This document shows positions 33,313-43,642 of a stretch of 64,000 nt of DNA, one piece after another. Source of the DNA: Desulfobacterales bacterium (lineage in GTDB: Bacteria; Desulfobacterota; Desulfobacteria; Desulfobacterales; JAFDDL01); the NCBI GenBank assembly GCA_034003325.1, contig JAVEYW010000004.1, positions 186,001-250,000 on the forward strand. Direction: 5' to 3'. The position numbers were made by a program, and so were the translations under genes. A model generated the notes under the pieces. It saw only the letters and a list, made by a program, of their open reading frames with translations, did not search any database and had not been told where the DNA came from. The first letter of the stretch is position 1, and the number at the start of each line of letters is the position of its first letter.

Positions 33313-36275
33313 TACTGCGGTTTCCCTTCAGATAACCATGCCAGGTTCCGTTCGGTGGTCGCTATTTCAACGGGCCGCCCGCTTCCATCCGTCAGCGGCG
33401 TCACGGTCATCCAGACATCCAGGATCGAACCGGATTTGGTTTTGCGCCGGGTTTTAAAGGATCGCACGGTTTCACCCTGTTGAATCTTATCGATCATCGC
33501 CTGAACCTCCCGTTGCCTCTCTTCGGGGAGAAGGGCCGCGACATTCATTTGCAGCGCCTCTGCTTCCGTCCAACCGTACATTTTTTGGGCGCCCTTGTTC
33601 CAGGCCAAAATCCGGCCTTTAAAATCCTGTACCATAATCGCATCATTGGAGTCTTCCAGAACTGTGGCAAAACGCTTTAATTGACCGACCTGCGGCTGAA
33701 TATTAATAAATGTCATCACCACGCCGTCAATGACATTGTCCGTCGTGCGGTACGGCATGACTTTGACCTGATACGAAATATGGTCTTCCGATTCGATCTG
33801 CATTTCCAGGGTATTGAGATCATCGAGCACGCGTTGGGCCCGTTGCGCCAGATCGACCTGCGGAAAGCTGGTCTTAAGGTCGTTTAAGGGTCTGTTAATG
33901 TCGGTCGGAATCAGCTTGATGATCCGTGCCGCGGCCGGTGTGTAGCGTTTGATGCAAAGGCGGGTGTCCAAAAAGAGGGAGGCGATGTCGGTGGCGCTGA
34001 GCAAGTTGTTCAGGTCGTCGCTGGTCCTGGACAGTTCCTGAACCTTGTTTTGAAGCTCCGTATTGACCGTGTTGAGCTCTTCATTGGTCGATTGCAATTC
34101 CTCCTTGGAGGTTTCCAGTTCTTCGTTTGTGCTTTGCAGTTCCTCGTTGACCGATTGCAACTCCTCGTTGGTCGATTGCAGCTCCTCGTTGGCGGTTTCC
34201 AGTTTTTCGATGGTGGTCTGAAGATAGTCACGGGTCGATTGCAGTTCCTGTTCCAGCTGCCGGGTGTTTGAACTTTTGATGGTTCCCCGGGCTGTTTTCG
34301 GCGACGCATCCGGTGTGGTGTGATCGGTTGTGTACTCCCGGGTCTTTTCCTCAAAGACAACCAGTAAAAGCCCGGTGGGCAGTCGCTTATCGGTGAACGG
34401 GCTCACGGAGAGGTTCACCATGCAATAAGCGTTGTCGTATTGAACCCGAATGCCGTTGCGGGTGGTGCGTTTTTTTTCAATTTTCGCCTGGTGCAGCGTG
34501 GCGGTCAGGTCGAGCTTGAGGTCCGGCCGCACCATGTTCAAAAGGTTGAAGCTGGGCTTGCCGGTCGGCGGCACAAGGTACTTTTCGCTCCGGCCCACAA
34601 AATGCAAAATCTCGTACTTCTCATCGATCAACACGGCCGAGGCTGCGTATTGGTCCAAAACCGTTTTCTCAGCTAGGGCTTGCAGATCGACCGGTCTCCG
34701 CGGGGGAGGGGCCGCCTCGGATGCGCTTCGGGCCACACCGTCAAGCGCTCTGTTGGTCGGATAATCGATGGGTTTGCGGGAATGCCCCTCCTTGTATTGA
34801 TAGATCTTCCACCGGCTGTCCAGGGGTTCAAACAAATCATCAAACTCGCCGATCGACTCCGCACTCCCCAGAAACAAGATGCCTTCCGGATTCATGGCAT
34901 AGTGCAGCAACGGGATGATTTTTTTCTGCAGCGGCGCATTCAGATAGATCAGCAGATTTCTGCAGCACACCAGGTCCAGCTTTGAAAAAGGAGGGTCTTT
35001 GATGATACTTTGAAGTGAGAATATGACCATGTCGCGGATCTGCTGCTTAACCTTGCACATGCCCTGTTCGGTCGTAAAAAACCGCTTTAAGCGCTCCTTG
35101 GAAACATCCACGGCAATGCTTTCGGGATAAACCCCTTTGCGGGCGGTTTCGATGGCCGCCTCATCGATGTCGGAGGCGAAAATATTTAAATTCAAGCGTT
35201 TGTCTATTTTTTCCATGGCTTCTGCAAACAGGATGGCCAACGAATAGGCCTCCTCGCCGGTGGCGCAGCCCACCACCCAGCAGCGCACCGTCTCATTTCC
35301 ATCTTTTCGTTGCAGTATTTTTTGGACCCCCTTTTGCGCCAATGCGGTAAAGGCATCTGGATCCCTGAAAAAATTCGTCACGCCGATCAACAGGTCCTTG
35401 AACAGGATGGCGGCTTCCCCGGGGGTCTTTTGCAGGTAAAGAACGTAGTCGGAAAGCTTGTCGAGCTGATGAACCGCCAGGCGGCGCTCGATACGGCGCT
35501 GGATGGTGTTGGGTTTGTAATTTGAAAAATCGTGCCCGGTGGCGCTGCGGATAAGGGCGTAAATTTTTTCAAGCTGTTGTTGGGTGCCGGCTTCGGACAG
35601 CTTAATCTTGCCCGGCGAACTTAAAAATGGATGCCGGATATACTCCAGCAGGGTTTGCGGCATTCTATCTATCGGAACGATGAAATCGACCACGCCCGTT
35701 CCGATGGCGCTTATGGGCATGCCGTCGTATTTGGCCGTTTCCGGATCCTGAACCATGGCCATGCCGCCTTCGCCCTTGATGGCCTTGATCCCCAGGGTTC
35801 CGTCCGTGGCCGTACCCGAAAGGATTATACCGATGGCCATTTCCTTTTGATCCTCGGAGAGCGACCGGAAGAAAAAATCGATGGGCATGTTGACGCCGCC
35901 TGCTTTGACCGGTTCCATCAGATGCAGGGAGCTGTTGAAAATGGCCACATTCTTATTAGGCGGGTTCAGATAGACGAAGCCCGGCGATAGGGGCATGCCG
36001 TCTTCGATTTCCCGGACGGTAAGGGGGGTGTGTTTTGCCAGAAGCTCCGCCATAATGCTTTTATGATGCGGACTGAGGTGCTGAATGATCACAAAGGCGA
36101 TGGGGGCATCAGCCGGCATTTTTGAAAAAAAGGCTTCCAGGGTTTCCAAACCGCCTGCCGAAGCACCAATGCCCACAATCGGAAAATCGGAACCGGCTTT
36201 TTTACGCTTCTGCCCCTTATTCGTTATATCAGGCTGTTGGCGGAGAGGCGCTGCGATTTTCTTTTGGGTCGGCAT
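33312..36275 (-). CDS. CheB-CheR-PAS chemotaxis-like fusion protein
   Basis: A 987-residue fusion. CheB methylesterase (about 30-225) keeps Ser in GASAGG, His in QHLSPHH and Asp in GTATDG, but has no receiver domain. The CheR methyltransferase follows (about 245-500; NFFRDPDAF, VVGCATGEEAYSLAI, CRNLLIYL). Next is a long coiled coil (about 670-765) built of near-identical ELQSTNEEL heptads, then two PAS domains (about 770-985). No chemoreceptors or CheA are in the window, so it probably acts in a non-flagellar signalling pathway with the coupled kinase. GGAGC lies before the ATG. Confidence 0.93.
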   Translation of the reverse strand: MPTQKKIAAPLRQQPDITNKGQKRKKAGSDFPIVGIGASAGGLETLEAFFSKMPADAPIAFVIIQHLSPHHKSIMAELLAKHTPLTVREIEDGMPLSPGFVYLNPPNKNVAIFNSSLHLMEPVKAGGVNMPIDFFFRSLSEDQKEMAIGIILSGTATDGTLGIKAIKGEGGMAMVQDPETAKYDGMPISAIGTGVVDFIVPIDRMPQTLLEYIRHPFLSSPGKIKLSEAGTQQQLEKIYALIRSATGHDFSNYKPNTIQRRIERRLAVHQLDKLSDYVLYLQKTPGEAAILFKDLLIGVTNFFRDPDAFTALAQKGVQKILQRKDGNETVRCWVVGCATGEEAYSLAILFAEAMEKIDKRLNLNIFASDIDEAAIETARKGVYPESIAVDVSKERLKRFFTTEQGMCKVKQQIRDMVIFSLQSIIKDPPFSKLDLVCCRNLLIYLNAPLQKKIIPLLHYAMNPEGILFLGSAESIGEFDDLFEPLDSRWKIYQYKEGHSRKPIDYPTNRALDGVARSASEAAPPPRRPVDLQALAEKTVLDQYAASAVLIDEKYEILHFVGRSEKYLVPPTGKPSFNLLNMVRPDLKLDLTATLHQAKIEKKRTTRNGIRVQYDNAYCMVNLSVSPFTDKRLPTGLLLVVFEEKTREYTTDHTTPDASPKTARGTIKSSNTRQLEQELQSTRDYLQTTIEKLETANEELQSTNEELQSVNEELQSTNEELETSKEELQSTNEELNTVNTELQNKVQELSRTSDDLNNLLSATDIASLFLDTRLCIKRYTPAAARIIKLIPTDINRPLNDLKTSFPQVDLAQRAQRVLDDLNTLEMQIESEDHISYQVKVMPYRTTDNVIDGVVMTFINIQPQVGQLKRFATVLEDSNDAIMVQDFKGRILAWNKGAQKMYGWTEAEALQMNVAALLPEERQREVQAMIDKIQQGETVRSFKTRRKTKSGSILDVWMTVTPLTDGSGRPVEIATTERNLAWLSEGKPQ

Positions 36276-36411
36276 CAGCTTGCTCCTGTAATTTCAATAG
36301 CTGAATAGCGAATAAAACAAGAAATTATGATAGAAGATAGAAAAGGTTCCACAAGAATGCAAATCAATTTCAGCATGAAAAACCCATCATTGTCTGAAAT
36401 ATGGGCCATTT

Positions 36412-37710
36412 TCACGGCAAGTCGAGATGCAGGATCAGGGGCTGCTCGATGCACTCACGAATATAATTAAGAAACCGTGCCGCATCGGCACCGTCCATGA
36501 TTCGGTGGTCGTAGGAAAGTGCCAGCGGCAGCATGGTCCGCGGCCGAACCTCGCCGTCGAAGTATTCGGGTTCGGTAGATGCCCGGCTTATGCCCAGAAT
36601 GGCGGCCTGGGGCCAAAAGACCACCGGGGTAAAATTCGTGCCGCCGATGCCGCCCTGGTTTGAAATCGTAAAAGAGCCCCCTTCCATTTCATCGGGCTTG
36701 ATCTTTTTGTCACGCGCTCGCCGGGCCAGGTCCACAATTTCAATGGATAGGGCCGTCATTGTTTTACGGTCGACATTCCGCACGACCGGTACCAACAGAC
36801 CGCGCGGCGTATCGACCGCCAGTCCGATATGGACGTATTTTTTCAAAATCAACCGGTTATTTTCCAGATCAATGCTGGCATTGAATTGGGGAAATCGTAG
36901 GAGCGCCGCGGCGCAAATCTTCATCAGAACGGTCGTAAGGGTCAACTTCCCGCCCTGATCAGCCACTTTGTCGGCTTGCTGACGAATAAATGCCGTTACA
37001 CCCGTAATATCCGCCCGCTCGAACTGCGTTACGTGCACCACCGACCGCCATGCGACGGACGTACTTTCCGCGGTCAGGCGGCGGACCATACCCAGCTCAC
37101 GGGTTTCGATCTCCCCCCAGCGGCTGAAATCGGGAAGCCCCGCCCGCGCCTCCTCACGAGCGGCCGAACCACTGCGTTTACCCCCGGCCGCGAGCACCTG
37201 CTTTACATACCTCTTGACGTCGGTCTCCGTAATCCGGTCACCGGGTCCGGCGGGCGGCACCGCATGAATATCTACGCCCATTTCCCGCGCAAAACGGCGG
37301 ACCGAGGGAGATGATGCCGGCGTCGGGACCCATTCTTCTTTTTCTTCTTCTTCCCTATTTTCTTCCACGACTTTGGCATCTGCCGGTTTTTTTTCCGTTT
37401 CCGCCGCTGCTATTTCAGCATCGGCTTTTGGCGCTTTTTCCCGGCCGGCTTCCTTTCCGACATCCGCTGTTGGTTCGGTATCGATTTTAGCAATGACATC
37501 GCCCACCTTCTTCTCGTCGCCTTCTTTGACGACAATCTCCGTAATCCGACCTTTGTACGGCGAGGGGATTTCAACCACCGCTTTGTCGGTCTCAAGCTCG
37601 ATGATGGGATCATCTACATCGACCTCGTCTCCCGGCGAGACGAGTATGCCGACAACCGTTCCGAAGGTGACATTTTCACTGATGTCTGGGATTTTGATTT
37701 CTTTTATCAT
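36412..37710 (-). CDS. aceF: Pyruvate dehydrogenase E2, dihydrolipoamide acetyltransferase
   Basis: A 432-residue E2. It has one lipoyl domain with the lipoyl-lysine in ELETDKAVVEIP, an Ala/Lys/Glu-rich linker (about 80-130), an E3/E1-binding domain (SPSVRRFAREMGVDI...GDRITETDV), and the catalytic domain ending with SYDHRIMDGADAARF (catalytic His). It transfers the acetyl group from E1 to CoA. It starts 15 bases after the aceE stop. The E3 gene is not in the window. A single lipoyl domain is at the short end for aceF. Confidence 0.94.
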   Translation of the reverse strand: MIKEIKIPDISENVTFGTVVGILVSPGDEVDVDDPIIELETDKAVVEIPSPYKGRITEIVVKEGDEKKVGDVIAKIDTEPTADVGKEAGREKAPKADAEIAAAETEKKPADAKVVEENREEEEKEEWVPTPASSPSVRRFAREMGVDIHAVPPAGPGDRITETDVKRYVKQVLAAGGKRSGSAAREEARAGLPDFSRWGEIETRELGMVRRLTAESTSVAWRSVVHVTQFERADITGVTAFIRQQADKVADQGGKLTLTTVLMKICAAALLRFPQFNASIDLENNRLILKKYVHIGLAVDTPRGLLVPVVRNVDRKTMTALSIEIVDLARRARDKKIKPDEMEGGSFTISNQGGIGGTNFTPVVFWPQAAILGISRASTEPEYFDGEVRPRTMLPLALSYDHRIMDGADAARFLNYIRECIEQPLILHLDLP

Positions 37711-37725
37711 AATGCGTATTTCATC

Positions 37726-40404
37726 CTATGAAAAGAGAGGGTCTGCTTTTTTTGAATCAATGTCGAGTTTTTTCGCGGCGCTTTCCATCTTTGAGAGACT
37801 TATCCGCTTCTCTCGCAGAAGGGCTCCGAGCGCCGCATAGGCGATATGCCGCGCATCGACTTCAAAGAAATCCCGCAACGCCGATCGGCTGTCACTGCGG
37901 CCGTAGCCATCGGTACCGAGCAGCATCATGTCACCCGGCACCCATTTGGCAATCATCGCGGGCAGCGCCTTGAGATAATCGCTAACGGCCACGAATACGC
38001 CTGTTTCATTCGCGAGCTGCCGGCCGATGTGGGAAAGTTGTGCTTCCCGCCGCGGATGGCGAAGGTTATCCCGTTCGACGCCAATGGCATCCCAATAAAG
38101 GTTTTTATAACTGGTGACACTCCACACATCGGCGGCCACACCGAAATCATTCTCCAGCAGCACCTGTGCGCCGAGCGCTTCATTCATGATGGCGCCGCCG
38201 GCCAACAGATGCGCCTTTAGCTTTGTCTTCCGGTTTCCGGAAGTCCGAAACTTGTACAATCCTTTCAGAATGCCTTCTTCGGCGCCCTCCGGCATAGCGG
38301 GCATCGGGTAAAATTCGTTCGTTACGGTCAGATAATAGATGAGGTCTTCTTCCTCGACCAATATTCGGCGAAGGCCTTCCCGGACAATGACCGCGATCTC
38401 ATAGGCAAAGGCCGGATCATAGGCGCGCACTGAGGGATGGCCCAGCGCCAGCACATGGCTGTGCCCGTCCTGATGCTGCAACCCTTCACCGGCCAGGGTC
38501 GTTCGGCCGGAGGTTGCCCCCACCAGAAATCCGCGCGCACGGGCATCTCCAGCCGCCCAGAGCAGATCTCCGATGCGCTGGAATCCGAACATCGAGTAGA
38601 AAAAGAAAAAAGGAACCGTCCGAATGCCATAGGTCGAATAGGCCGTGCCGGCGGCGATAAACGAAGACACCGAACCGGCCTCGGTGATGCCCTCCTCGAG
38701 GATCTGGCCGTCTTGAGCCTCCTTGTAATAAAGCAGCGTGTCTTTGTCGACCGGTTCGTAATGTTGTCCCAGGTGCGAATAGATTCCGTATTTGCGAAAG
38801 AGTGACTCCATGCCGAACGTTCGGGCTTCATCGGGAATGATGGGCACGATGTACTTGCCACAGGCTTTGTCCGCCAGCAGTTTCCCCAACAGTTGAACCA
38901 TCGCCATGGTGGTGGCCACCTGGCGATCACCGGTGCCTTTCATGAGGTCGTCGAAAACCGCCTGCCCGGCAGGGGTTACTGCGGCCGCGGAAGTACGCCG
39001 TTTCGGCACATATCCGCCCAGGTCGGACCGGCGGTTTTCAAGATACCTCATTTCTTCACTCTCGGCCGCCGGCCGGTAAAAGGGTGTTTCCCCGATCTTA
39101 TCATCTGGAATCGGAATACCGAAGCGACTCCGGAAATGCCGCAGTTCTTCTTCGTTCAGCTTTTTTTGCTGATGGGTCACGTTGCGTCCTTCACCGGCCT
39201 CGCCCAGCCCGTACCCCTTGATCGTTTTTGCCAGAATCACGGTCGGCGATCCGTTGTGGTTCACTGCGGCATGATAGGCAGCATAGACTTTTTCAGGGTC
39301 GTGACCACCCCGGCGAAGTTTCCACAATTGCTCGTCCGTATAATGGCGAACCATCTCCAGGAGTTCCGGATATTTTCCGAAAAAATCCTTTCGAATAAAC
39401 GCCCCGTCGGTTGCAGAATATAATTGGTACTGGCCGTCGGGCACCTCTTCCATGCGCCGCACGAGCAGACCTTTCTCATCCCCGGCCAGCAACGGATCCC
39501 AATCGCCGCCCCAGATCACCTTGATGACGTTCCACCCAGCGCCGAGAAAGACGGTTTCCAGTTCCTGAATGATCTTGCCATTGCCGCGCACCGGCCCATC
39601 GAGACGTTGCAGGTTGCAGTTGATCACAAAAATAAGGTTGTCCAGGTTTTCCCGGGCCGCCAGGGTAACTGCCCCGAGCGATTCGGGTTCGTCCATTTCA
39701 CCGTCACCGAGAAACGCCCAAACTCTCTGGTCGTCCGGCGGTTTGAGGCCGCGATCTGCGAGGTACCTGGCAAATCGTGCCTGGTAGATGGACATAATCG
39801 GCGAAAGCCCCATGGAGACAGTCGGAACCTGCCAGAACCCGGGCAACAGATAGGGGTGGGGATAAGAAGACAGGCCACCGGCCGGTTGGCACTCCCGCCT
39901 GAAATTTTCCAGTTGGGTTTCGCTGATTCGCCCCTCCAGAAAGGCGCGAGCGTAAACACCGGGAGCGGCATGGCCCTGGAAATAGATGATATCCCCGGGA
40001 TGGTTCCCGCTTTTGGCCCGGAAAAAATGGTTAAATCCCACCTCAAAGAGGGTGGCGCAGGAAGCATAGGTGGAAATGTGCCCCCCGATGCCACTTTCCC
40101 GGCGGTTGGCCCGGACCACCATGGCCATGGCGTTCCAACGAATGATGCTTTTGATCCGTCGCTCAATCTCACGACTGCCTGGAAACACCGCCTGCCGCGC
40201 CACCGGTATGGTGTTGACGTATGGCGTGGTAAATGAACACTCGGCGCCGACGCCGTATGCGCCCGCTCTGAATTGCAGACGACGCAGCAGTTGCCGGACG
40301 CGCTCCCGGCCCTGACCGCGATACACATCTTCCAGGGATTCCAGCCACTCCCGATTTTCCAGCTCTATTTCCTCAGCGTCGGGTTTGCTTTTCTTGGCAG
40401 TCAT
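37726..40404 (-). CDS. aceE: Pyruvate dehydrogenase E1, homodimeric type
   Basis: An 892-residue AceE-type E1, full length. The thiamine diphosphate motif is GDGEMDEPE...NLIFVINCNLQRLDGPVRGN. Other AceE markers are YFQGHAAPGVYARAFLEGR and LAGEGLQHQDGHSH. It decarboxylates pyruvate and acetylates E2. The ATG at 40404 is chosen since the family's N-terminal alignment begins there; the frame extends to 40470 without support. Many strict anaerobes use pyruvate:ferredoxin oxidoreductase instead, so this points to flexible or partly oxygen-exposed metabolism. Confidence 0.94.
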   Translation of the reverse strand: MTAKKSKPDAEEIELENREWLESLEDVYRGQGRERVRQLLRRLQFRAGAYGVGAECSFTTPYVNTIPVARQAVFPGSREIERRIKSIIRWNAMAMVVRANRRESGIGGHISTYASCATLFEVGFNHFFRAKSGNHPGDIIYFQGHAAPGVYARAFLEGRISETQLENFRRECQPAGGLSSYPHPYLLPGFWQVPTVSMGLSPIMSIYQARFARYLADRGLKPPDDQRVWAFLGDGEMDEPESLGAVTLAARENLDNLIFVINCNLQRLDGPVRGNGKIIQELETVFLGAGWNVIKVIWGGDWDPLLAGDEKGLLVRRMEEVPDGQYQLYSATDGAFIRKDFFGKYPELLEMVRHYTDEQLWKLRRGGHDPEKVYAAYHAAVNHNGSPTVILAKTIKGYGLGEAGEGRNVTHQQKKLNEEELRHFRSRFGIPIPDDKIGETPFYRPAAESEEMRYLENRRSDLGGYVPKRRTSAAAVTPAGQAVFDDLMKGTGDRQVATTMAMVQLLGKLLADKACGKYIVPIIPDEARTFGMESLFRKYGIYSHLGQHYEPVDKDTLLYYKEAQDGQILEEGITEAGSVSSFIAAGTAYSTYGIRTVPFFFFYSMFGFQRIGDLLWAAGDARARGFLVGATSGRTTLAGEGLQHQDGHSHVLALGHPSVRAYDPAFAYEIAVIVREGLRRILVEEEDLIYYLTVTNEFYPMPAMPEGAEEGILKGLYKFRTSGNRKTKLKAHLLAGGAIMNEALGAQVLLENDFGVAADVWSVTSYKNLYWDAIGVERDNLRHPRREAQLSHIGRQLANETGVFVAVSDYLKALPAMIAKWVPGDMMLLGTDGYGRSDSRSALRDFFEVDARHIAYAALGALLREKRISLSKMESAAKKLDIDSKKADPLFS

Positions 40405-40497
40405 GACGTCTCGTTTCTTTTCGGCTGTTATATCGATCCGGACCCGTGCCACGGTGGTCGATAATGGCAAAGGCGATTATGTCCGGCCGGTTCGAAT

Positions 40498-41076
40498 TTA
40501 TTTCGCCAGTTGGACCTTTACCGGCACAGCCCGGGTGATCGTATCGAAAACCGGGGAGTAGGAAGGGCCCAACTGCACGATTTCTTCCAGTTTTTCGGGA
40601 GGGGCATCCGCATCGATATTCACGAACATCCGGATTTCCTTATAGCCTCGGGGGACATCATCCCGAAGTCCGAGAAACCCCTGTAAATCGATATCGCCCT
40701 CCAGTCTCGATTCCATTGATCGAATGACGATGCCTCTGGCTGCGGCGTGGTACACGATGGACGTGGTCACGCATGCCGCCAAGGCGGTCAGGGCATACTC
40801 CACGGGATTGGGGCCAAGGTCCCGTCCCAACAGAAGCGGCGGTTCGTCGGCATCCAGCACAAAGGGCGCCTGGTGTTCGTGATCCTGCTGGACGCCATGG
40901 AAGTTTTTAAGGGTGGTCCGGTTATGACCGCCTTTGATCCACATATTATCCGCTCTGAATTTAAAGGTGGCAATGACAGGCGATTTTTTGACGGCCTCGA
41001 TGGTATTAAAGAGTTCATCGACAGCCACACCGTTGACACTGTTTCCGGTTTTAATTTTTTCGGCTGATGGTTCCAT
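40498..41076 (-). CDS. OsmC-family protein
   Basis: A 192-residue OsmC/Ohr-fold protein. The conserved LGPNPVEYALTALAACVTTS holds one redox Cys (about residue 102), but the second, usually upstream of PVFD, is replaced (GPSYSPVFDTIT), so thiol peroxidase activity is uncertain. AAAGGAG precedes the ATG. It lies 93 bases upstream of aceE on the same strand and could share its transcript. Confidence 0.9.
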   Translation of the reverse strand: MEPSAEKIKTGNSVNGVAVDELFNTIEAVKKSPVIATFKFRADNMWIKGGHNRTTLKNFHGVQQDHEHQAPFVLDADEPPLLLGRDLGPNPVEYALTALAACVTTSIVYHAAARGIVIRSMESRLEGDIDLQGFLGLRDDVPRGYKEIRMFVNIDADAPPEKLEEIVQLGPSYSPVFDTITRAVPVKVQLAK

Positions 41077-41579
41077 TTTTAAATTCTCCTTTTTTTATCG
41101 GTTCATGTCGCATTCGCAATGCGGCACTTAGTTCTGATCTGGCTATGCCGGAACTAATTATTTTTAGCCGCAGTTATCATCGTGCGGAATGGGGTAAAAC
41201 CAGTAGACGTGGCAATTTTGTTCTATATTTCGAACCGGGGTTGACCTGACGGCACGGGCTACTCCGGCCGGCAACGACACGCGGGTTTTACAGTCGGGAC
41301 TGATTTCGGCCACCAAAGGAACGCTGCGTTATCTGATTGGACGAGAATACTGCCCATTACAGCCTGTTATACCGAATATGCCCCATTGGGTCGCGGTCGC
41401 ATCCCAGGTAAGGTACCGGTAGGGTTGTTGATTACCAATCGGTCAAGCGACATGCTATTATGCCGCCTTTCTATTTGAATTGATTATTTATTAAAGCAAA
41501 ACCCGCTTATTATGGCACACAGTTATCGTCCATACGCGCCGAATAAAATCGATGAACATTCGAATAAGGAGAGGCAGCG
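41077..41579. other. Divergent intergenic region, no gene seen
   Basis: About 500 bases. A stem-loop (TTAGTTC...GGAACTAA) is at about 41127-41157. No reading frame or promoter of note was found. Confidence 0.4.
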
Positions 41580-42242
41580 ATGGGAGCCCCGATAAAGGTA
41601 TTAATCGTAGAAGACCATCAACTGCTCAGAGAGGCGTTGAAAGCCATCCTTGAAGCCCGGCCGGATTTAGAAATCGTTGGGGAGGCGGCCGATGGTCTGG
41701 CCGCCATTCGCAACGTCAAACGACTACGGCCGGACCTGCTCCTGCTGGATTTGTCAATGCCCCGAATGAATGGACTTTCCGTATTGCTGGAAGCCAAGGC
41801 CTATCTGCCCGAGCTCAAGATTCTGGTCCTGACAATGCATGAATCCGATGAACATGTGCTAAGAACATTCGAAGCCGGGGCAAACGGTTATTGCTGTAAA
41901 AACGACGGCCGCCAAGAGCTTCTCATGGCCATCGACACTGTGTTGGCGGGCAATACCTACATCAGCCCCACCATTTCCAGGAATGTCCTGAAGGGGTTTT
42001 TGGAGTTGCGAAACCGGGTGACGCCCGCAAGCCCGTGGGAAACTGTCACCCAGCGGGAAAAAGAGATCCTGAAACTGCTCGCCGAGGGATATTCCAACAA
42101 GGAAATTGCCGAGATGCTGCATATCAGCGTCAAAACCGTGGATAAGCACCGCTCAAACCTCATGTCCAAGCTCGATCTGCACAATGTACCGAATCTCACC
42201 ACGCTCGCCATTGAAAAAGGCCTGGTTGAGAAAAAAACCTGA
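41580..42242 (+). CDS. NarL/FixJ-family response regulator
   Basis: A 220-residue regulator with a receiver (IVEDHQLLR, phosphoacceptor LLLLDLSMPR, Lys in CCKNDG) and a LuxR-type helix-turn-helix (VTQREKEILKLLAEGYSNKEIAEMLHISVKTVDKHR). GGAGAGG precedes the ATG. It is of the class normally paired with HisKA_3 kinases, four of which lie within 20 kb upstream, none adjacent. It is closely similar to the regulator at 61730-62395. Confidence 0.94.
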   Translation: MGAPIKVLIVEDHQLLREALKAILEARPDLEIVGEAADGLAAIRNVKRLRPDLLLLDLSMPRMNGLSVLLEAKAYLPELKILVLTMHESDEHVLRTFEAGANGYCCKNDGRQELLMAIDTVLAGNTYISPTISRNVLKGFLELRNRVTPASPWETVTQREKEILKLLAEGYSNKEIAEMLHISVKTVDKHRSNLMSKLDLHNVPNLTTLAIEKGLVEKKT

Positions 42243-42514
42243 TGCCGCCCCCTCGCTGATAACAAAATGTCGTCATTCAGCCAGCACAACCAAAATCCAT
42301 GTCCCATAGTCCGAAGCAAATTAACAGAAGAGAGTCTCGATGCGCCAAATTCCCCGAAGCATTCACCGCACCGATCCGCACTCGTAAATAGGGTGTAGAA
42401 CCCATTTTCATCCGGGCCAGATAATCGTAATGAATATAAACAGCAAAAGGTCCGATTGACGATGCACGCCCCCAGTATGGCTGCCATTACACACTTTCTG
42501 GACGAGGTGCAAGA

Positions 42515-42958
42515 ATGACGGTTAACACGATAAGAGAAACAGTGACGCCACCGGAGGTCCCGGGTGGCCCGGTAATTGCCGGACAACGGAGAAAACGGGC
42601 GCTGGTTGTGGATGACAACCTGGACTCACGAGTACTTGTTTCCCTTTTTCTCCGTAAATTTGAATTCGATATCGCCGAGGCCGGAAACGGACAGGAGGCG
42701 TTCAACCTGTTTCGGCAGCAGCGTTTCGACGTGGTGGTCACCGATCTGCAAATGCCGGTGATGGACGGGCTGACCCTTATGGGAAAAATCAAGGCCGTGT
42801 CGCGAAAGACACCGGTGGTGGTAATGACGGGCTGTGGCGCGGAAAATGTCCAGCAATTGGTGGGAATGACCGCGGCGGCGGATGTCTTGCATAAACCCTT
42901 CGGCTTCGGTCGGTTCAAAGACGCCATAGAGACGCTGTTCAATTCTCGTTTGTTCTGA
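42515..42958 (+). CDS. Stand-alone CheY-like receiver protein
   Basis: A 147-residue single receiver with all key residues: the DD pair in LVVDDN, phosphoacceptor in VVVTDLQMPVMDG, Thr/Ser in VVMTG and Lys in LHKPFG. It has a 25-residue Pro-rich N-terminal tail. No output domain, so it should work as a phosphorelay shuttle or allosteric partner, perhaps with the MASE3 hybrid kinase. Confidence 0.9.
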   Translation: MTVNTIRETVTPPEVPGGPVIAGQRRKRALVVDDNLDSRVLVSLFLRKFEFDIAEAGNGQEAFNLFRQQRFDVVVTDLQMPVMDGLTLMGKIKAVSRKTPVVVMTGCGAENVQQLVGMTAAADVLHKPFGFGRFKDAIETLFNSRLF

Positions 42959-43114
42959 ATCTCATAAACACCCATCCCAACAGGCAAATGGATCGCTTCC
43001 CGGGTCAGGGTTTCAGGCGGCGAAATCCGATTTTCCCGGACCATCCTCCGGATACGGACCGACCTCCATAGCGCACGGTTTCAGGTCAAAGTCACCAAAA
43101 TATAAAAACTTTCG

Positions 43115-43264
43115 TAACCACTCAGGAATACAGAATTCAGGAGCCAGAATTCAGAATAATGCACTAACCTCCTGAGTCTTCATTCAACTAGATTAATCCG
43201 GCTGCTTTCATTTGTTTTTATTCTGAATTCTGTATTCTGTCCCCTGGCTACTGAGCAGTTACAA
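43115..43264. repeat. 150-bp inverted-repeat element with GTAACYRCTCAG ends
   Basis: The left arm starts GTAACCACTCAGG and the right arm, reverse-complemented, starts GTAACTGCTCAG. Both run on into CAGAATTCAGAATA-type sequence. The centre, about 60 bases, has no reading frame. The end sequence is shared with the leader of the S23-type remnant at 61509. Confidence 0.7.
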
Positions 43265-43533
43265 TTTTTGTTTTCATTTGATACCCTCCTCTTCAATGAT
43301 AAAGTGGTTGTTGGTTCGAAAAAACGATCATGTCGCCGCCCTCCGTCCTGGACGCGCAGGCACCTTAGCGGATATGGGGGCCGCGGCTTTCAGCAAGTGC
43401 CGGGCCTCCGGGGGTGGCCTTGGCTCTCATCGCCCACACCCGCCGCGCAAGCGCATGACGATGAGAGCCGACCGCTGCCAATCGACATCGATAATCGGCA
43501 ACGGTGCTTTGTGGAGCAAAAGACCCCGTTAGA

Positions 43534-43642
43534 CCCTATCAGAAACATACACGTTTTTGCGTGTATGTTCACTGAAGGTGAAAGATGGCTTTTATGCCTC
43601 CCAGCATCCCAGCCTTCCAGCATCCGGCTTTGCCGGATCAGG
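43534..43642 (+). repeat. Interspersed repeat copy 5 (subfamily B)
   Basis: About 109 bp starting CCCTATCAGAAACATACACG and ending CATCCGGCTTTGCCGGATCAGG. The TGA stop of the diheme protein gene lies inside its right terminus (43638-43640). Confidence 0.86.
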
